Below are positions 27,947-36,680 of a DNA stretch of 64,000 nt, piece after piece. A model generated the notes under the pieces. That model was not told the origin of the DNA and searched no databases. It saw nothing but the letters and a program-made list of their open reading frames with translations. Source of the DNA: Hyphomicrobiales bacterium (GTDB lineage Bacteria > Pseudomonadota > Alphaproteobacteria > Rhizobiales > Xanthobacteraceae); the NCBI GenBank assembly GCA_016185205.1, contig JACPOA010000112.1:62001-126000 (forward strand), read 5' to 3'. The first letter of the stretch is position 1, and each line of letters starts with the position of its first letter. The translations under genes and the position numbers were made by a program.

Positions 27947-29554
27947 ATGCCCGACAAGCAGCCCTTCTACATCACCACCGCGATCTCCTACCCGAACGGC
28001 CCGCCGCATATCGGGCACGCCTATGAGGCGATCTGCACCGACGCCATCGCGCGCTTCATGCGGCTTGACGGCTACGACGTCTATTTCCTCACCGGCACCG
28101 ACGAGCACGGCCAGAAGATCCAGCAGACCGGCGCCAAGGAAGGGCTGACGCCGCATGAGCTGCTCGAGCGCAACGTGCCGCGCTTTAAGGCCATGGTCGA
28201 GCGCATGAACTGCTCGAACGACGATTTCATCCGCACCACCGAGGAGCGCCACCATCGCTCGTCGGAGGAAATCTGGCGGCGCATGGAGAAGAACGGCGAC
28301 ATCTATCTCGACAAATATGCCGGCTGGTATTCGGTGCGCGACGAAGCCTATTACGCCGAGGACGAAACCCATCTCAACGAGCAGAAGGTGCGCGTCTCGT
28401 CCAAAACCGGCACGCCGGTCGAATGGGTGGAGGAGGAGAGCTATTTCTTCAAGCTCTCGGCCTATCAGGACAAGCTGCTCGAACTGTTCGCGCGTCCGAA
28501 CTACGTGCTGCCGAAGGAACGGCTCAACGAGGTGGCGAGCTTCGTGCGCGGCGGCTTGAAGGATCTCTCCATATCGCGCACCACCTTCGACTGGGGCATC
28601 CGCGTGCCCGGCGCCGACAATCACATCATGTATGTGTGGGTCGACGCGCTCACCAATTACATCACCGGCGTCGGCTTTCCCGACACCGAGAACGAGAAGT
28701 TCAAGCGCTACTGGCCGGCGGCGCTGCATGTGATCGGCAAGGACATCGTGCGCTTCCACGCGGTCTATTGGCCGGCCTTCCTGATGTCGGCCGGTATCGC
28801 GGTGCCGCAGCGCATTTTCTCGCACGGCTTCCTGTTCAATCGCGGAGAGAAGATGTCGAAGTCGGTCGGCAACGTGGTCGACCCGTTCACCATGACCGAT
28901 GCCTATGGCGTCGATCAGTTCCGCTATTTCTTCCTGCGCGAGGTGCCGTTCGGGCAGGACGGCAATTACAGCCACGAGGCCATCGTCAACCGCATCAATG
29001 CCGATCTCGCCAACGATCTGGGCAATCTGGCGCAGCGCTCGCTGTCGATGATCGCCAAGCAGTTCGGCGGCGTGCTGCCGCAGCCTGGCGCGTTCACCGC
29101 CGAGGATAAGACGATCCTGGCCGCCGCCGACGGCATGATCGGCATTGCGCGCGAGCACATGCAGACGCAGCAGTTGCACCAGGTGCTCAACGCGGTGTGG
29201 GCGGTGGTGGCCGACGCCAACCGTTATTTCGCCAGCGAGGCGCCCTGGGCCAAGGCCAAGACCGATCCGGCGCGGCAGGGCACCATCCTGTACGTGACGG
29301 CGGAGGTGATCCGGCAAGTCGCGATCCTGGCGCAGCCGTTCGTGCCTGCGTCGGCCGGCAAACTGCTCGATCTGCTGGCGGTCGGTGCCGATGAACGTCA
29401 ATTCGACAAGCTCGGTTCGCGGATCAAGCCGGGTGTCACATTGCCGGCGCCAACTGGCGTTTTCCCGCGATACGTCGAGCCGGAAGCCGAGGGCGAAGCC
29501 AAAGCCCAGCCCAAGGCGAAGCCGCCAAAATCCGCACCGAAGCCCGGCGCCTGA
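27947..29554 (+). CDS. metG: Methionyl-tRNA synthetase
   Basis: [44 protein letters not shown]. Confidence 0.95.
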   Translation: MPDKQPFYITTAISYPNGPPHIGHAYEAICTDAIARFMRLDGYDVYFLTGTDEHGQKIQQTGAKEGLTPHELLERNVPRFKAMVERMNCSNDDFIRTTEERHHRSSEEIWRRMEKNGDIYLDKYAGWYSVRDEAYYAEDETHLNEQKVRVSSKTGTPVEWVEEESYFFKLSAYQDKLLELFARPNYVLPKERLNEVASFVRGGLKDLSISRTTFDWGIRVPGADNHIMYVWVDALTNYITGVGFPDTENEKFKRYWPAALHVIGKDIVRFHAVYWPAFLMSAGIAVPQRIFSHGFLFNRGEKMSKSVGNVVDPFTMTDAYGVDQFRYFFLREVPFGQDGNYSHEAIVNRINADLANDLGNLAQRSLSMIAKQFGGVLPQPGAFTAEDKTILAAADGMIGIAREHMQTQQLHQVLNAVWAVVADANRYFASEAPWAKAKTDPARQGTILYVTAEVIRQVAILAQPFVPASAGKLLDLLAVGADERQFDKLGSRIKPGVTLPAPTGVFPRYVEPEAEGEAKAQPKAKPPKSAPKPGA

Positions 29555-29556
29555 CC

Positions 29557-30351
29557 ATGCTGGTGGACAGCCACTGCCACCTGGATTTTCCGGATTTCGC
29601 CGCCGAGCTCGACGCGGTGGTGGAGCGAGCGCGGGCGGCCGGCATCGGACGCATGGTGACGATCTGCACGCGCGTGCGCCGGCACGCGCAGGTGCTGGCC
29701 ATCGCCGAGAAATTCCCCGACGTGTTCTGCTCGGTCGGCACGCATCCGCACAACGCCCATGAGGAACTCGACATCGGCGCGGCCGAGCTGATGGCGATCG
29801 CCCAGCATCCCAAAGTGGTGGCGATCGGCGAGGCCGGCCTCGATTATCACTACGACAACAGCCCGCGCGCCGCGCAGGAGCAGGGCTTGCGCGCGCACAT
29901 TGCTGTTTCACGTGAAACCGGCCTGCCGCTGGTCATCCATTCGCGCGAGGCCGATGCCGACATGGCGCGCATCTTGCGGGAAGAAACAGGGAAGGGCGCC
30001 TTCCCGGCCGTGCTGCATTGCTTCACCGGCGGGCGCGAATTGGCCTTCGCGGCCGTCGAATTGGGTCACTATGTCTCGTTCACCGGCATTCTGACCTTTA
30101 AAAACTCGCAGAATCTGCGCGATATCGCCGCCGCGCTGCCGGCCGAGCGCATTCTGGTCGAGACCGACGCGCCCTATCTGGCGCCCTTGCCGCATCGCGG
30201 CCGGCGCAACGAGCCGGCTTACGTGGTCGAGACCGCGCGTGTCTTGGCGGAAACGCGCGGAGTTTCGCCCGAAGAAATCGCGCGGCAGACGACGGCAAAC
30301 TTCTTTCAATTGTTCAACAAAGTGCCGCAAACCATTCCGGCCGCTGCATGA
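29557..30351 (+). CDS. tatD: TatD family DNase
   Basis: MLVDSHCHLDFPDF, VAIGEAGLDYHYDNSPRAAQEQ, ILVETDAPYLAPLPHRGRRNEPAYV. Confidence 0.93.
   Translation: MLVDSHCHLDFPDFAAELDAVVERARAAGIGRMVTICTRVRRHAQVLAIAEKFPDVFCSVGTHPHNAHEELDIGAAELMAIAQHPKVVAIGEAGLDYHYDNSPRAAQEQGLRAHIAVSRETGLPLVIHSREADADMARILREETGKGAFPAVLHCFTGGRELAFAAVELGHYVSFTGILTFKNSQNLRDIAAALPAERILVETDAPYLAPLPHRGRRNEPAYVVETARVLAETRGVSPEEIARQTTANFFQLFNKVPQTIPAAA
29904..29919. promoter_or_regulatory. Putative parS (ParB-binding centromere) site inside tatD
   Basis: TGTTTCACGTGAAACC; the core GTTTCACGTGAAAC is a perfect 14-bp palindrome and matches the consensus TGTTTCACGTGAAACA at 15/16. Confidence 0.85.
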
Positions 30352-31148
30352 GCCTGACCTTCACCATTCTCGGCTGCGGCTCGTCCATGGGCGTGCCGCG
30401 CGTCGCGCTCGGTTGGGGCCAATGCGACCCCAACAATCCGAAAAACCGCCGGCGGCGCTGCGCCTTATTGATTGAGCGCGCGCAGGGGCAAGGCAACGTG
30501 ACGCGCGTTCTGATCGACTGCACGCCCGATCTGCGCGAGCAGTTGCTCGATGCGCAGGTCGACTGGCTTGACGGCGTGCTGATCACCCATGAGCATGCCG
30601 ACCACACCCACGGCATCGACGACCTGCGGCCGCTGTTCGTGCACAAGCGCCGCCGCGTCGACATCTATCTCGACGAGGCGACCTCGCGCGCCATGCATGC
30701 CCGCTTCGGCTATTGCTTCATGACGCCGCCGGGCAGCGAATATCCGCCGATTGTAAGTGAGCACCGCCTCGAACCCGGCCGGCCGGTAACGATTAACGGG
30801 CAGGGCGGACCGATCGAGCTGCTGCCGATCCTGCAAAATCACGGCGACATCCCCTCGCTCGGCTTTCGCGTCGGCAACGTCGCCTACTCGGCCGACATCA
30901 AGGAATTGCCGCCGGAGAGCCTTGGGCTTATGGCCGGCCTCGAGGTCTGGATCGTCGACGCGCTGCGCAAGTCGCCGCATCCCAGCCACTTCAATCTCGC
31001 GGAGGCGCTGCATTGGATCGAGCGGGTCAAGCCGAAACGGGCGATCCTGACCAACCTGCATACCGACATGGATTACGCCGAGCTGTGCGCGACTTTGCCG
31101 CCCGGCATCGAGCCGGCTTACGATCGGATGCGTTTTTCCGTTGATTAA
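30348..31148 (+). CDS. MBL-fold metallo-hydrolase (PhnP-like)
   Basis: LGCGSSMGVPRVALGWGQCDPNNPKNRRRRCALLIE, ITHEHADHTHGIDDLRPL. Confidence 0.9.
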   Translation: MSLTFTILGCGSSMGVPRVALGWGQCDPNNPKNRRRRCALLIERAQGQGNVTRVLIDCTPDLREQLLDAQVDWLDGVLITHEHADHTHGIDDLRPLFVHKRRRVDIYLDEATSRAMHARFGYCFMTPPGSEYPPIVSEHRLEPGRPVTINGQGGPIELLPILQNHGDIPSLGFRVGNVAYSADIKELPPESLGLMAGLEVWIVDALRKSPHPSHFNLAEALHWIERVKPKRAILTNLHTDMDYAELCATLPPGIEPAYDRMRFSVD

Positions 31149-31471
31149 AGTGTACTGTTTGTTTCTCCAGCGATCTATCTGAAATACTTTGTCTAATTGG
31201 TCGTACGGTGCATCGGATGGGGACTTATACACAATAGGGACCATTGCATTTCCCTTATTTTGCAGGCACTTTCAGCCTGCGATTCGCTGACCAATCACAA
31301 ATAGTGATTGAACCGATTGAACGTCGTGAGAGCGCAAAAACCCGACTTAGCGACGGGGCTCTCTGTCACCCGCTGCGGACCCCGCAGTTAGGAGATCGAC
31401 GTTCATCGGTTTTTCCGCCTTGCGCGTCGATCTATCTAACTACGGGGCCGCTCTTCAACAGGAGAGCACCC

Positions 31472-31597
31472 ATGACATGGGTAAACCCTCACTACCGCCT
31501 TCGCTTTGGACGCCTAGAACACGTCCGAGGCTACTGGCGATCCCTGCCGCGTCGTCGGCTAGCGCCCGGTAAGCTTTCGAATCCGCCGCGCGCGTAA
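31472..31597 (+). CDS. Putative 41-aa ORF inside the IS
   Basis: MTWVNPHYRLRFGRLEHVRGYWRSLPRRRLAPGKLSNPPRA*; AACAGGAGAG upstream of ATG. Confidence 0.35.
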   Translation: MTWVNPHYRLRFGRLEHVRGYWRSLPRRRLAPGKLSNPPRA

Positions 31598-31780
31598 ACT
31601 GACGACCTTGCCTTCGGGCTTGCCGCCGGGTGGTTTTTTCTTTCGACCTCCCGGCGGTTTCTTTTTTTTCGATGCCCTTATGCTGGCGTCCATCTCTTTC
31701 GGATCGACGCCGATGAACCGTTCCAATGCCTCCCCGAACGGCATGTTGAGTTTCAGCGGCGCTTCGTTCTTGCGGGTCAT
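31559..31780 (-). CDS. Small basic IS-associated passenger protein
   Basis: 73 aa, overlaps the transposase stop by 4 nt; LNMPFGEALERFIGVDPKEMDASIRASKKKK. Confidence 0.65.
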   Translation of the reverse strand: MTRKNEAPLKLNMPFGEALERFIGVDPKEMDASIRASKKKKPPGGRKKKPPGGKPEGKVVSLRARRIRKLTGR

Positions 31781-32676
31781 GCGATCAGCGCCTTGTAGGT
31801 GAGGCGACCGTCGAGCCGGGAGATCATCTCAACGACTCGTCCGCCAGTTTCTACGGCGCGGCGATTGTAGCGCCAAGTCGCCTCTGAAATATACCGATGC
31901 AAATGTTTCGGGCTGACCCAGTGATGGATGCCGTAAATCTGGCGCTTGATGAGTGCCCATGCGCTTTCCATGCCGTTGACGTGCACGTAGCCGTTCGCAC
32001 TGTATTCGCCAGCCGAGTGATTGACCGAAGCATGCCAGAACCGCTGATTGAAGCGGCTGTAGCCGGTCCATTCGTCAGTCATCAGAACGGCACCCGGCTT
32101 CACATGGGCGATGATTTCGCTCTTAACGTCTTTCAGGCTATCGACCGGGTGAGCGCGCAATTCGCCGCCGCGCTCTAGCATCCCGAACACCACGACCTTT
32201 TTGTCCTTGCCGCGCTTGTTCGCGTGTTTGTTCTTTTCCTTGCCGCCGAAAAAGCTCTCATCGGCCTCGACGATGCCGCCAAGCTGGCGATTGAAAGACT
32301 GGGTACGGGCGGCATGGCGCAGCCGGTGCATCATGAACCATGCCGTCTTTTGCGTAACGCCGATGTCCGTGGAGAGGGTGGTGCTGGCGATGCCCTTGGG
32401 GTGGTTCGTGATGATCCAGATGGCGTAAAGCCACTTTTGGAGGGGGATTTTCGAGGCCTCGAAAACCGTCCCGAAGCGCAGGGAGAATTTCATGCGGCAT
32501 TCCGGGGCGGCGCATTTGAACTTGCGGCCACCCTCAAAATGGTAGAGTCGGTCACCTCCGCAATGGGGGCAAAACTCGCCATGCTTCCAGCGAATCGCCT
32601 TGAAATACTCGATGGCCGCGTCCTCATTAGGTATCGCCTGCATCATCTTGATAAGGCTTGTAAATTCAATGTTCAT
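31777..32676 (-). CDS. IS1595-family transposase (ISXO2-like)
   Basis: CPHCGGDRLYHFEGGRKFKCAAPECRMKFSLRFGTVFEASKIPLQKWLYAIW; IVEADESFFGGKEKNKH; VLMTDEWTGYSRF. Confidence 0.93.
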   Translation of the reverse strand: MNIEFTSLIKMMQAIPNEDAAIEYFKAIRWKHGEFCPHCGGDRLYHFEGGRKFKCAAPECRMKFSLRFGTVFEASKIPLQKWLYAIWIITNHPKGIASTTLSTDIGVTQKTAWFMMHRLRHAARTQSFNRQLGGIVEADESFFGGKEKNKHANKRGKDKKVVVFGMLERGGELRAHPVDSLKDVKSEIIAHVKPGAVLMTDEWTGYSRFNQRFWHASVNHSAGEYSANGYVHVNGMESAWALIKRQIYGIHHWVSPKHLHRYISEATWRYNRRAVETGGRVVEMISRLDGRLTYKALIA

Positions 32677-32958
32677 AATGGCCTCCTCAATCTCTAAAAA
32701 CTACTATATACCCTTATTTTGTCGTGGTCAAGTATGTATATAACCCCCATCGGATGGCTATTCGATCAATTTTATGAATAACTTAGATATGCCAATGATA
32801 TACATTGTCATCTTAAAGTAACGGCACCACCGAAGTCGCCCGCTTTGCCCTTCTAATAATATTCCATAATATGTCTTATGCGAATCCCGCTGCCGGGTCG
32901 CGGCCCGGGCCCGCCTTTGCTACGGTCGGCTTTTCACGCCCCATCCGAGCCCCACGCC

Positions 32959-33776
32959 GTGAAGCCCTCCCGAGACATTGCCCGCCTGATCGAGATCATG
33001 GCGGCGTTGCGCACGCCCGGCAGCGGCTGCCCCTGGGACCTCGAACAGGACTTCCGCAGCATCGCGCCCTATACGGTCGAGGAAGCCTACGAGGTCGCCG
33101 ACGCCATCGCCCGTGGCGACCTTGGCGACCTCAAGGACGAGCTGGGCGACCTGCTGCTGCAGGTCGTCTATCACGCCCGCATGGCCGAGGAGCAAGGCGC
33201 CTTTTCGTTTGCCGATGTGGTCGAAGGTATCACCGCCAAGATGATCCGCCGGCACCCGCACGTGTTCGCCGATGCCGAGGGGCAAACGGCCGAACATGTC
33301 AAAGGCCTGTGGGAGCGCATCAAGGCGGAGGAAAAAACAGAACGCGGCGCGGCGGCGCCGGGCGGTGCGCTCTCCGGCGTGCCGGTCGCCCTGCCCGCGC
33401 TGACCCGCGCCTTGAAGCTGCAGGACAAGGCCGGCCGCGTCGGCTTCGATTGGAACGACCCGCGCGCCGTGCTGGCCAAGATCCGCGAGGAAGCCGACGA
33501 GATCGAGGCCGAACTCGACAAAGCGGGGAAGATTTGGGCGCCGATCAAGCCAAAACGGCGGCCGAGGTCGGCGATCTGCTGTTTGCGGTGGTCAACCTCG
33601 CCCGCCATCTGGGCGCCAATCCGGAAGGCATTCTGCGCGACACCAATCGCAAATTCGAGCGCCGCTTCGCATCGATCGAGCGCGCGTTGGCTGCGCGTGG
33701 CAAGTCACCGAAGGACGCCAGCCTGGCCGAGATGGATGCGCTGTGGGACGAGGCCAAGGCGGCGGAGAAGCCGTAA
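32959..33776 (+). pseudogene. mazG: Nucleoside triphosphate pyrophosphohydrolase MazG, split by a single-base frameshift
   Basis: N-terminal part LIEIMAALRTPGSGCPWDLEQDF... in frame of ORF 32878; C-terminal part QAKTAAEVGDLLFAVVNLARHLGANPEGILRDTNRKFERRF in frame of ORF 32871; junction at GGGG 33525-33528. Confidence 0.85.
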
Positions 33777-33850
33777 TCTCTTCGGTGTCAGGGCCGGGCT
33801 TTTTGCTTTCTTTCCGTCTCCCACAAGGGAAACGCATTTGCCGCGCACCC

Positions 33851-35215
33851 TCACCCCCCGAACTTCGCCTTCAACCGCGCCGCCTTGTCGGCATCGGCGC
33901 GCACCGTCACCGCCAGCCGGCCATCCTCGCCCATCGCGCGCGCCAGCACTTCGGAATTGCGATAGAGCCAGCTCAGGCCGGCGCCGTCGGCCGGATCGAG
34001 CGACAATTCAAGCGTCAACCGGCTTTCGCCCAGGCGCGCTTCGATCGCCGCGATCAGGCGCTCTAACCCCTCGCCGCTCAAGGCCGACACCGCCACCGGC
34101 CGGCGCTCGGCCGCTTGCCGCTCGACCAGATTGAGCAGCCGCGCGCGACCTTCCGTGTCGAGCAGGTCGATCTTGTTCCAGACCTCGATCAGGCGGCGGT
34201 CGCTCGCTTCGATGCCGAGTTCGCCCAGCACCTTTTCGACGTCATGCAGTTGCGCGTCGGAATCCGCGTGCGACATGTCGCGTACGTGCAGGATGACGTC
34301 GGCCTCGATCACCTCTTCCAGCGTGGCGCGGAACGCCGCCACCAGCATGGTCGGCAGATCCGAGATGAAGCCGACCGTGTCCGACAAAATGATGCGGTTG
34401 CCGAGCGGCAGATCGATGGCGCGCAGCGTCGGATCGAGCGTGGCAAACAGCATGTCGGCCGACAGCACGCTAGCCGCGGTCATGCGGTTGAACAGCGTCG
34501 ACTTGCCGGCATTGGTGTAGCCGACCAGCGCCACGATCGGATAAGGCACGCGCTTGCGGCTGTCGCGATGCAGCTTGCGGGTCTTTTTGACCTTGTCGAG
34601 TTCGCCTTCGATTTTCGCGATGCGCTCTTCGATCACGCGGCGGTCGGCTTCCAGTTGCGTTTCGCCCGGACCGCCGAGAAAACCGAAGCCGCCGCGCTGG
34701 CGTTCCAGGTGGGTCCAGGCGCGCACCAGCCGCGTCTTCTGGTAATTGAGATGGGCATGCTCGACCTGCAGCGCGCCTTCCTTCGTGCGCGCGCGCCGGC
34801 CGAAGATTTCCAGGATCAAGCCGGTGCGATCGATGACTTTCGCGTTCCAGGCTTTCTCCAGATTGCGCTGCTGCACCGGCGAGACCGGGCAATCCATCAC
34901 CACGACCGAAGCCGACAGACTTTTCGTCAGCCCGGCGATCTCGTCGACCTTGCCTTTGCCGACATAGGTCGCGGGCCGGATATCGTTGAGCGTGACCAGT
35001 CCTGCTTGCACCACCTTGAGATCGATGGCGCGCGCAAGGCCGACGGCTTCCTCCAAGCGGGCTTCCGGCGAACGTGTGTCGACATGGGCGCGGCCAAGAT
35101 TTGCCCGCGCCGCCGCGTGCTTGAGCCATGGTTCGATGACGATAGCGCGGCCGCTTTCCGTGCCCAAGGTCGGGCTCAGAAGGTCCGTCTGCTCATCGCG
35201 ATCGCGTTGTTCCAA
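33851..35215 (-). CDS. hflX: GTPase HflX
   Basis: FGFLGGPGETQLEADRRVI, VALVGYTNAGKSTLFNRMT, LSDTVGFISDLPTMLVAAFRATLEEV. Confidence 0.95.
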   Translation of the reverse strand: MEQRDRDEQTDLLSPTLGTESGRAIVIEPWLKHAAARANLGRAHVDTRSPEARLEEAVGLARAIDLKVVQAGLVTLNDIRPATYVGKGKVDEIAGLTKSLSASVVVMDCPVSPVQQRNLEKAWNAKVIDRTGLILEIFGRRARTKEGALQVEHAHLNYQKTRLVRAWTHLERQRGGFGFLGGPGETQLEADRRVIEERIAKIEGELDKVKKTRKLHRDSRKRVPYPIVALVGYTNAGKSTLFNRMTAASVLSADMLFATLDPTLRAIDLPLGNRIILSDTVGFISDLPTMLVAAFRATLEEVIEADVILHVRDMSHADSDAQLHDVEKVLGELGIEASDRRLIEVWNKIDLLDTEGRARLLNLVERQAAERRPVAVSALSGEGLERLIAAIEARLGESRLTLELSLDPADGAGLSWLYRNSEVLARAMGEDGRLAVTVRADADKAARLKAKFGG

Positions 35216-35473
35216 TCAGACTTTGTCCGCGCCCGGCTCTTCGCCGCCTTCGAACAGCTGGATCGGGTGACCCGGCATGATGGTGGAGATCGCGTGCTTG
35301 TAGACGAGCTGGGAATGCCCATCCCGCCGCAGCAGCACGCAGAAATTATCGAACCAGGTCACCACGCCCTGCAATTTCACCCCGTTGACCAGGAAAATGG
35401 TGAGCGGGATTTTTGCTTTGCGGACGTGATTGAGAAAAGTGTCTTGCAGATTTTGCGCACGTTCGGCTGCCAT
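35216..35473 (-). CDS. hfq: RNA chaperone Hfq
   Basis: [62 protein letters not shown]. Confidence 0.97.
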   Translation of the reverse strand: MAAERAQNLQDTFLNHVRKAKIPLTIFLVNGVKLQGVVTWFDNFCVLLRRDGHSQLVYKHAISTIMPGHPIQLFEGGEEPGADKV

Positions 35474-35759
35474 GGCCGTGTTCCATTTTTTGCCCGCGTC
35501 TTACGCGCGAGACCTTTGTTGCCCGGGTCCTGCGCATGCGTTCCGTCCCATGCGCCCCGCCTTGCCCCACGCAGACGCGGTGGAAGGCCCAGGAGGCTGC
35601 TATTAGATGGCAGGTGGCCGCCCGGCGCAAGCACAAGTTGGCAAATACCACCTCAACCGGCTGAAATATTTCATATTTTCCCTCTAAGCGCGCCCAATCC
35701 AGGCAAATGGGCGGCTGCCGCAATACCGCCGTGCGGCGTGGACTTCGCCCGGCTGAAAA

Positions 35760-36617
35760 TCAGCTCAATTCGGCGTGGCGGTGATAGTCGCGGCGCAATG
35801 CGGTCGCGATCAGGCCGGGCGCGCCATTGCCGATCGGCCGCCCGTCGATACTCACCACCGGCAGCACGATCTGGCTCGCCGAGGTGACGAAGGCCTCGCG
35901 CGCGGCATAGGCTTCTTGCACGGTAAACGCGCGTTCCTCGAGCTCAAGCCCCTGCGCCTTGACCACGTCGAGCACGACCGCGCGCGTGATGCCGGGCAGC
36001 ACATCGTGACCGAGCGGATGGGTGATGAGCTTGCCGTCGCGGCTCACGATCCAGGCATTCGACGAGGCGCCCTCGGTGACGCGACCTTGGGCGTCCACCA
36101 GCCAGGCCTCGCGGGCGCCCTGCTCGCGCGCCGTCTGCTTGGCCAGCACGTTCGGCAACAGGGCCACCGACTTGATATCGACCCGCTGCCAGCGGATGTC
36201 GGGCACGGTGATGACGGCGATGCCGTCCGCCGCCAGTTGCTCGATACGCGCGCGATCGTTGCCGCGCGCGCTCACCACCACGGACGGCGGCGTGTCGGCC
36301 GGCGGAAACGCGAAATCGCGCCGCGCCACGCCGCGGGTGATCTGCAGATAGACGATGCCGTCATGGACGCGGTTGCGCCGTACGGTTTCGTGCAGCACGA
36401 CCGAAAGTGCCGCTGCCGACATCGGGCGCGCCATGCCAATCTCGCGCAGGGAGCGATCGAGCCGCGCCAGATGGCGGCGCTCGTCGACCAGGAGGCCTCC
36501 CCTCACCTCGCAGACTTCATAGACGCCGTCGGCGAACTGATAGCCGCGGTCCTCGATCGAGACAGCGGCGTCGCTGAGCGGCAGATAACGGCCGTTGACA
36601 TAGGCGATGCGGGACAT
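35760..36617 (-). CDS. D-amino-acid aminotransferase (class IV PLP)
   Basis: VSIEDRGYQFADGVYEVCEVRGG, QGRVTEGASSNAWIV. Confidence 0.9.
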   Translation of the reverse strand: MSRIAYVNGRYLPLSDAAVSIEDRGYQFADGVYEVCEVRGGLLVDERRHLARLDRSLREIGMARPMSAAALSVVLHETVRRNRVHDGIVYLQITRGVARRDFAFPPADTPPSVVVSARGNDRARIEQLAADGIAVITVPDIRWQRVDIKSVALLPNVLAKQTAREQGAREAWLVDAQGRVTEGASSNAWIVSRDGKLITHPLGHDVLPGITRAVVLDVVKAQGLELEERAFTVQEAYAAREAFVTSASQIVLPVVSIDGRPIGNGAPGLIATALRRDYHRHAELS

Positions 36618-36631
36618 TGGATTTATTCCTG

Positions 36632-36680
36632 GCGCATGATCTGATCCGAAAACCGGTGCCCACTTTTCGGGATCATGCGC
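36632..36680. repeat. GCGCATGATC 49-bp palindromic repeat
   Basis: GCGCATGATCTGATCCGAAAACCGGTGCCCACTTTTCGGGATCATGCGC. Confidence 0.9.

Larger units (their letters stand above)
31219..32747 (-). mobile_element. IS1595-family insertion sequence with 8-bp target duplication
   Basis: Transposase 31777-32676; imperfect TIRs GGGGACTTATACACA / GGGGTTATATACATA; perfect flanking 8-bp CATCGGAT at 31211-31218 and 32748-32755. Confidence 0.9.

Noticed and set aside
27902-29911. 669-aa minus-strand ORF
   Set aside because: Antisense to metG and tatD, shadow-type composition.
34115-35887. 590-aa plus-strand ORF
   Set aside because: Antisense to hflX and hfq; no recognisable domain.
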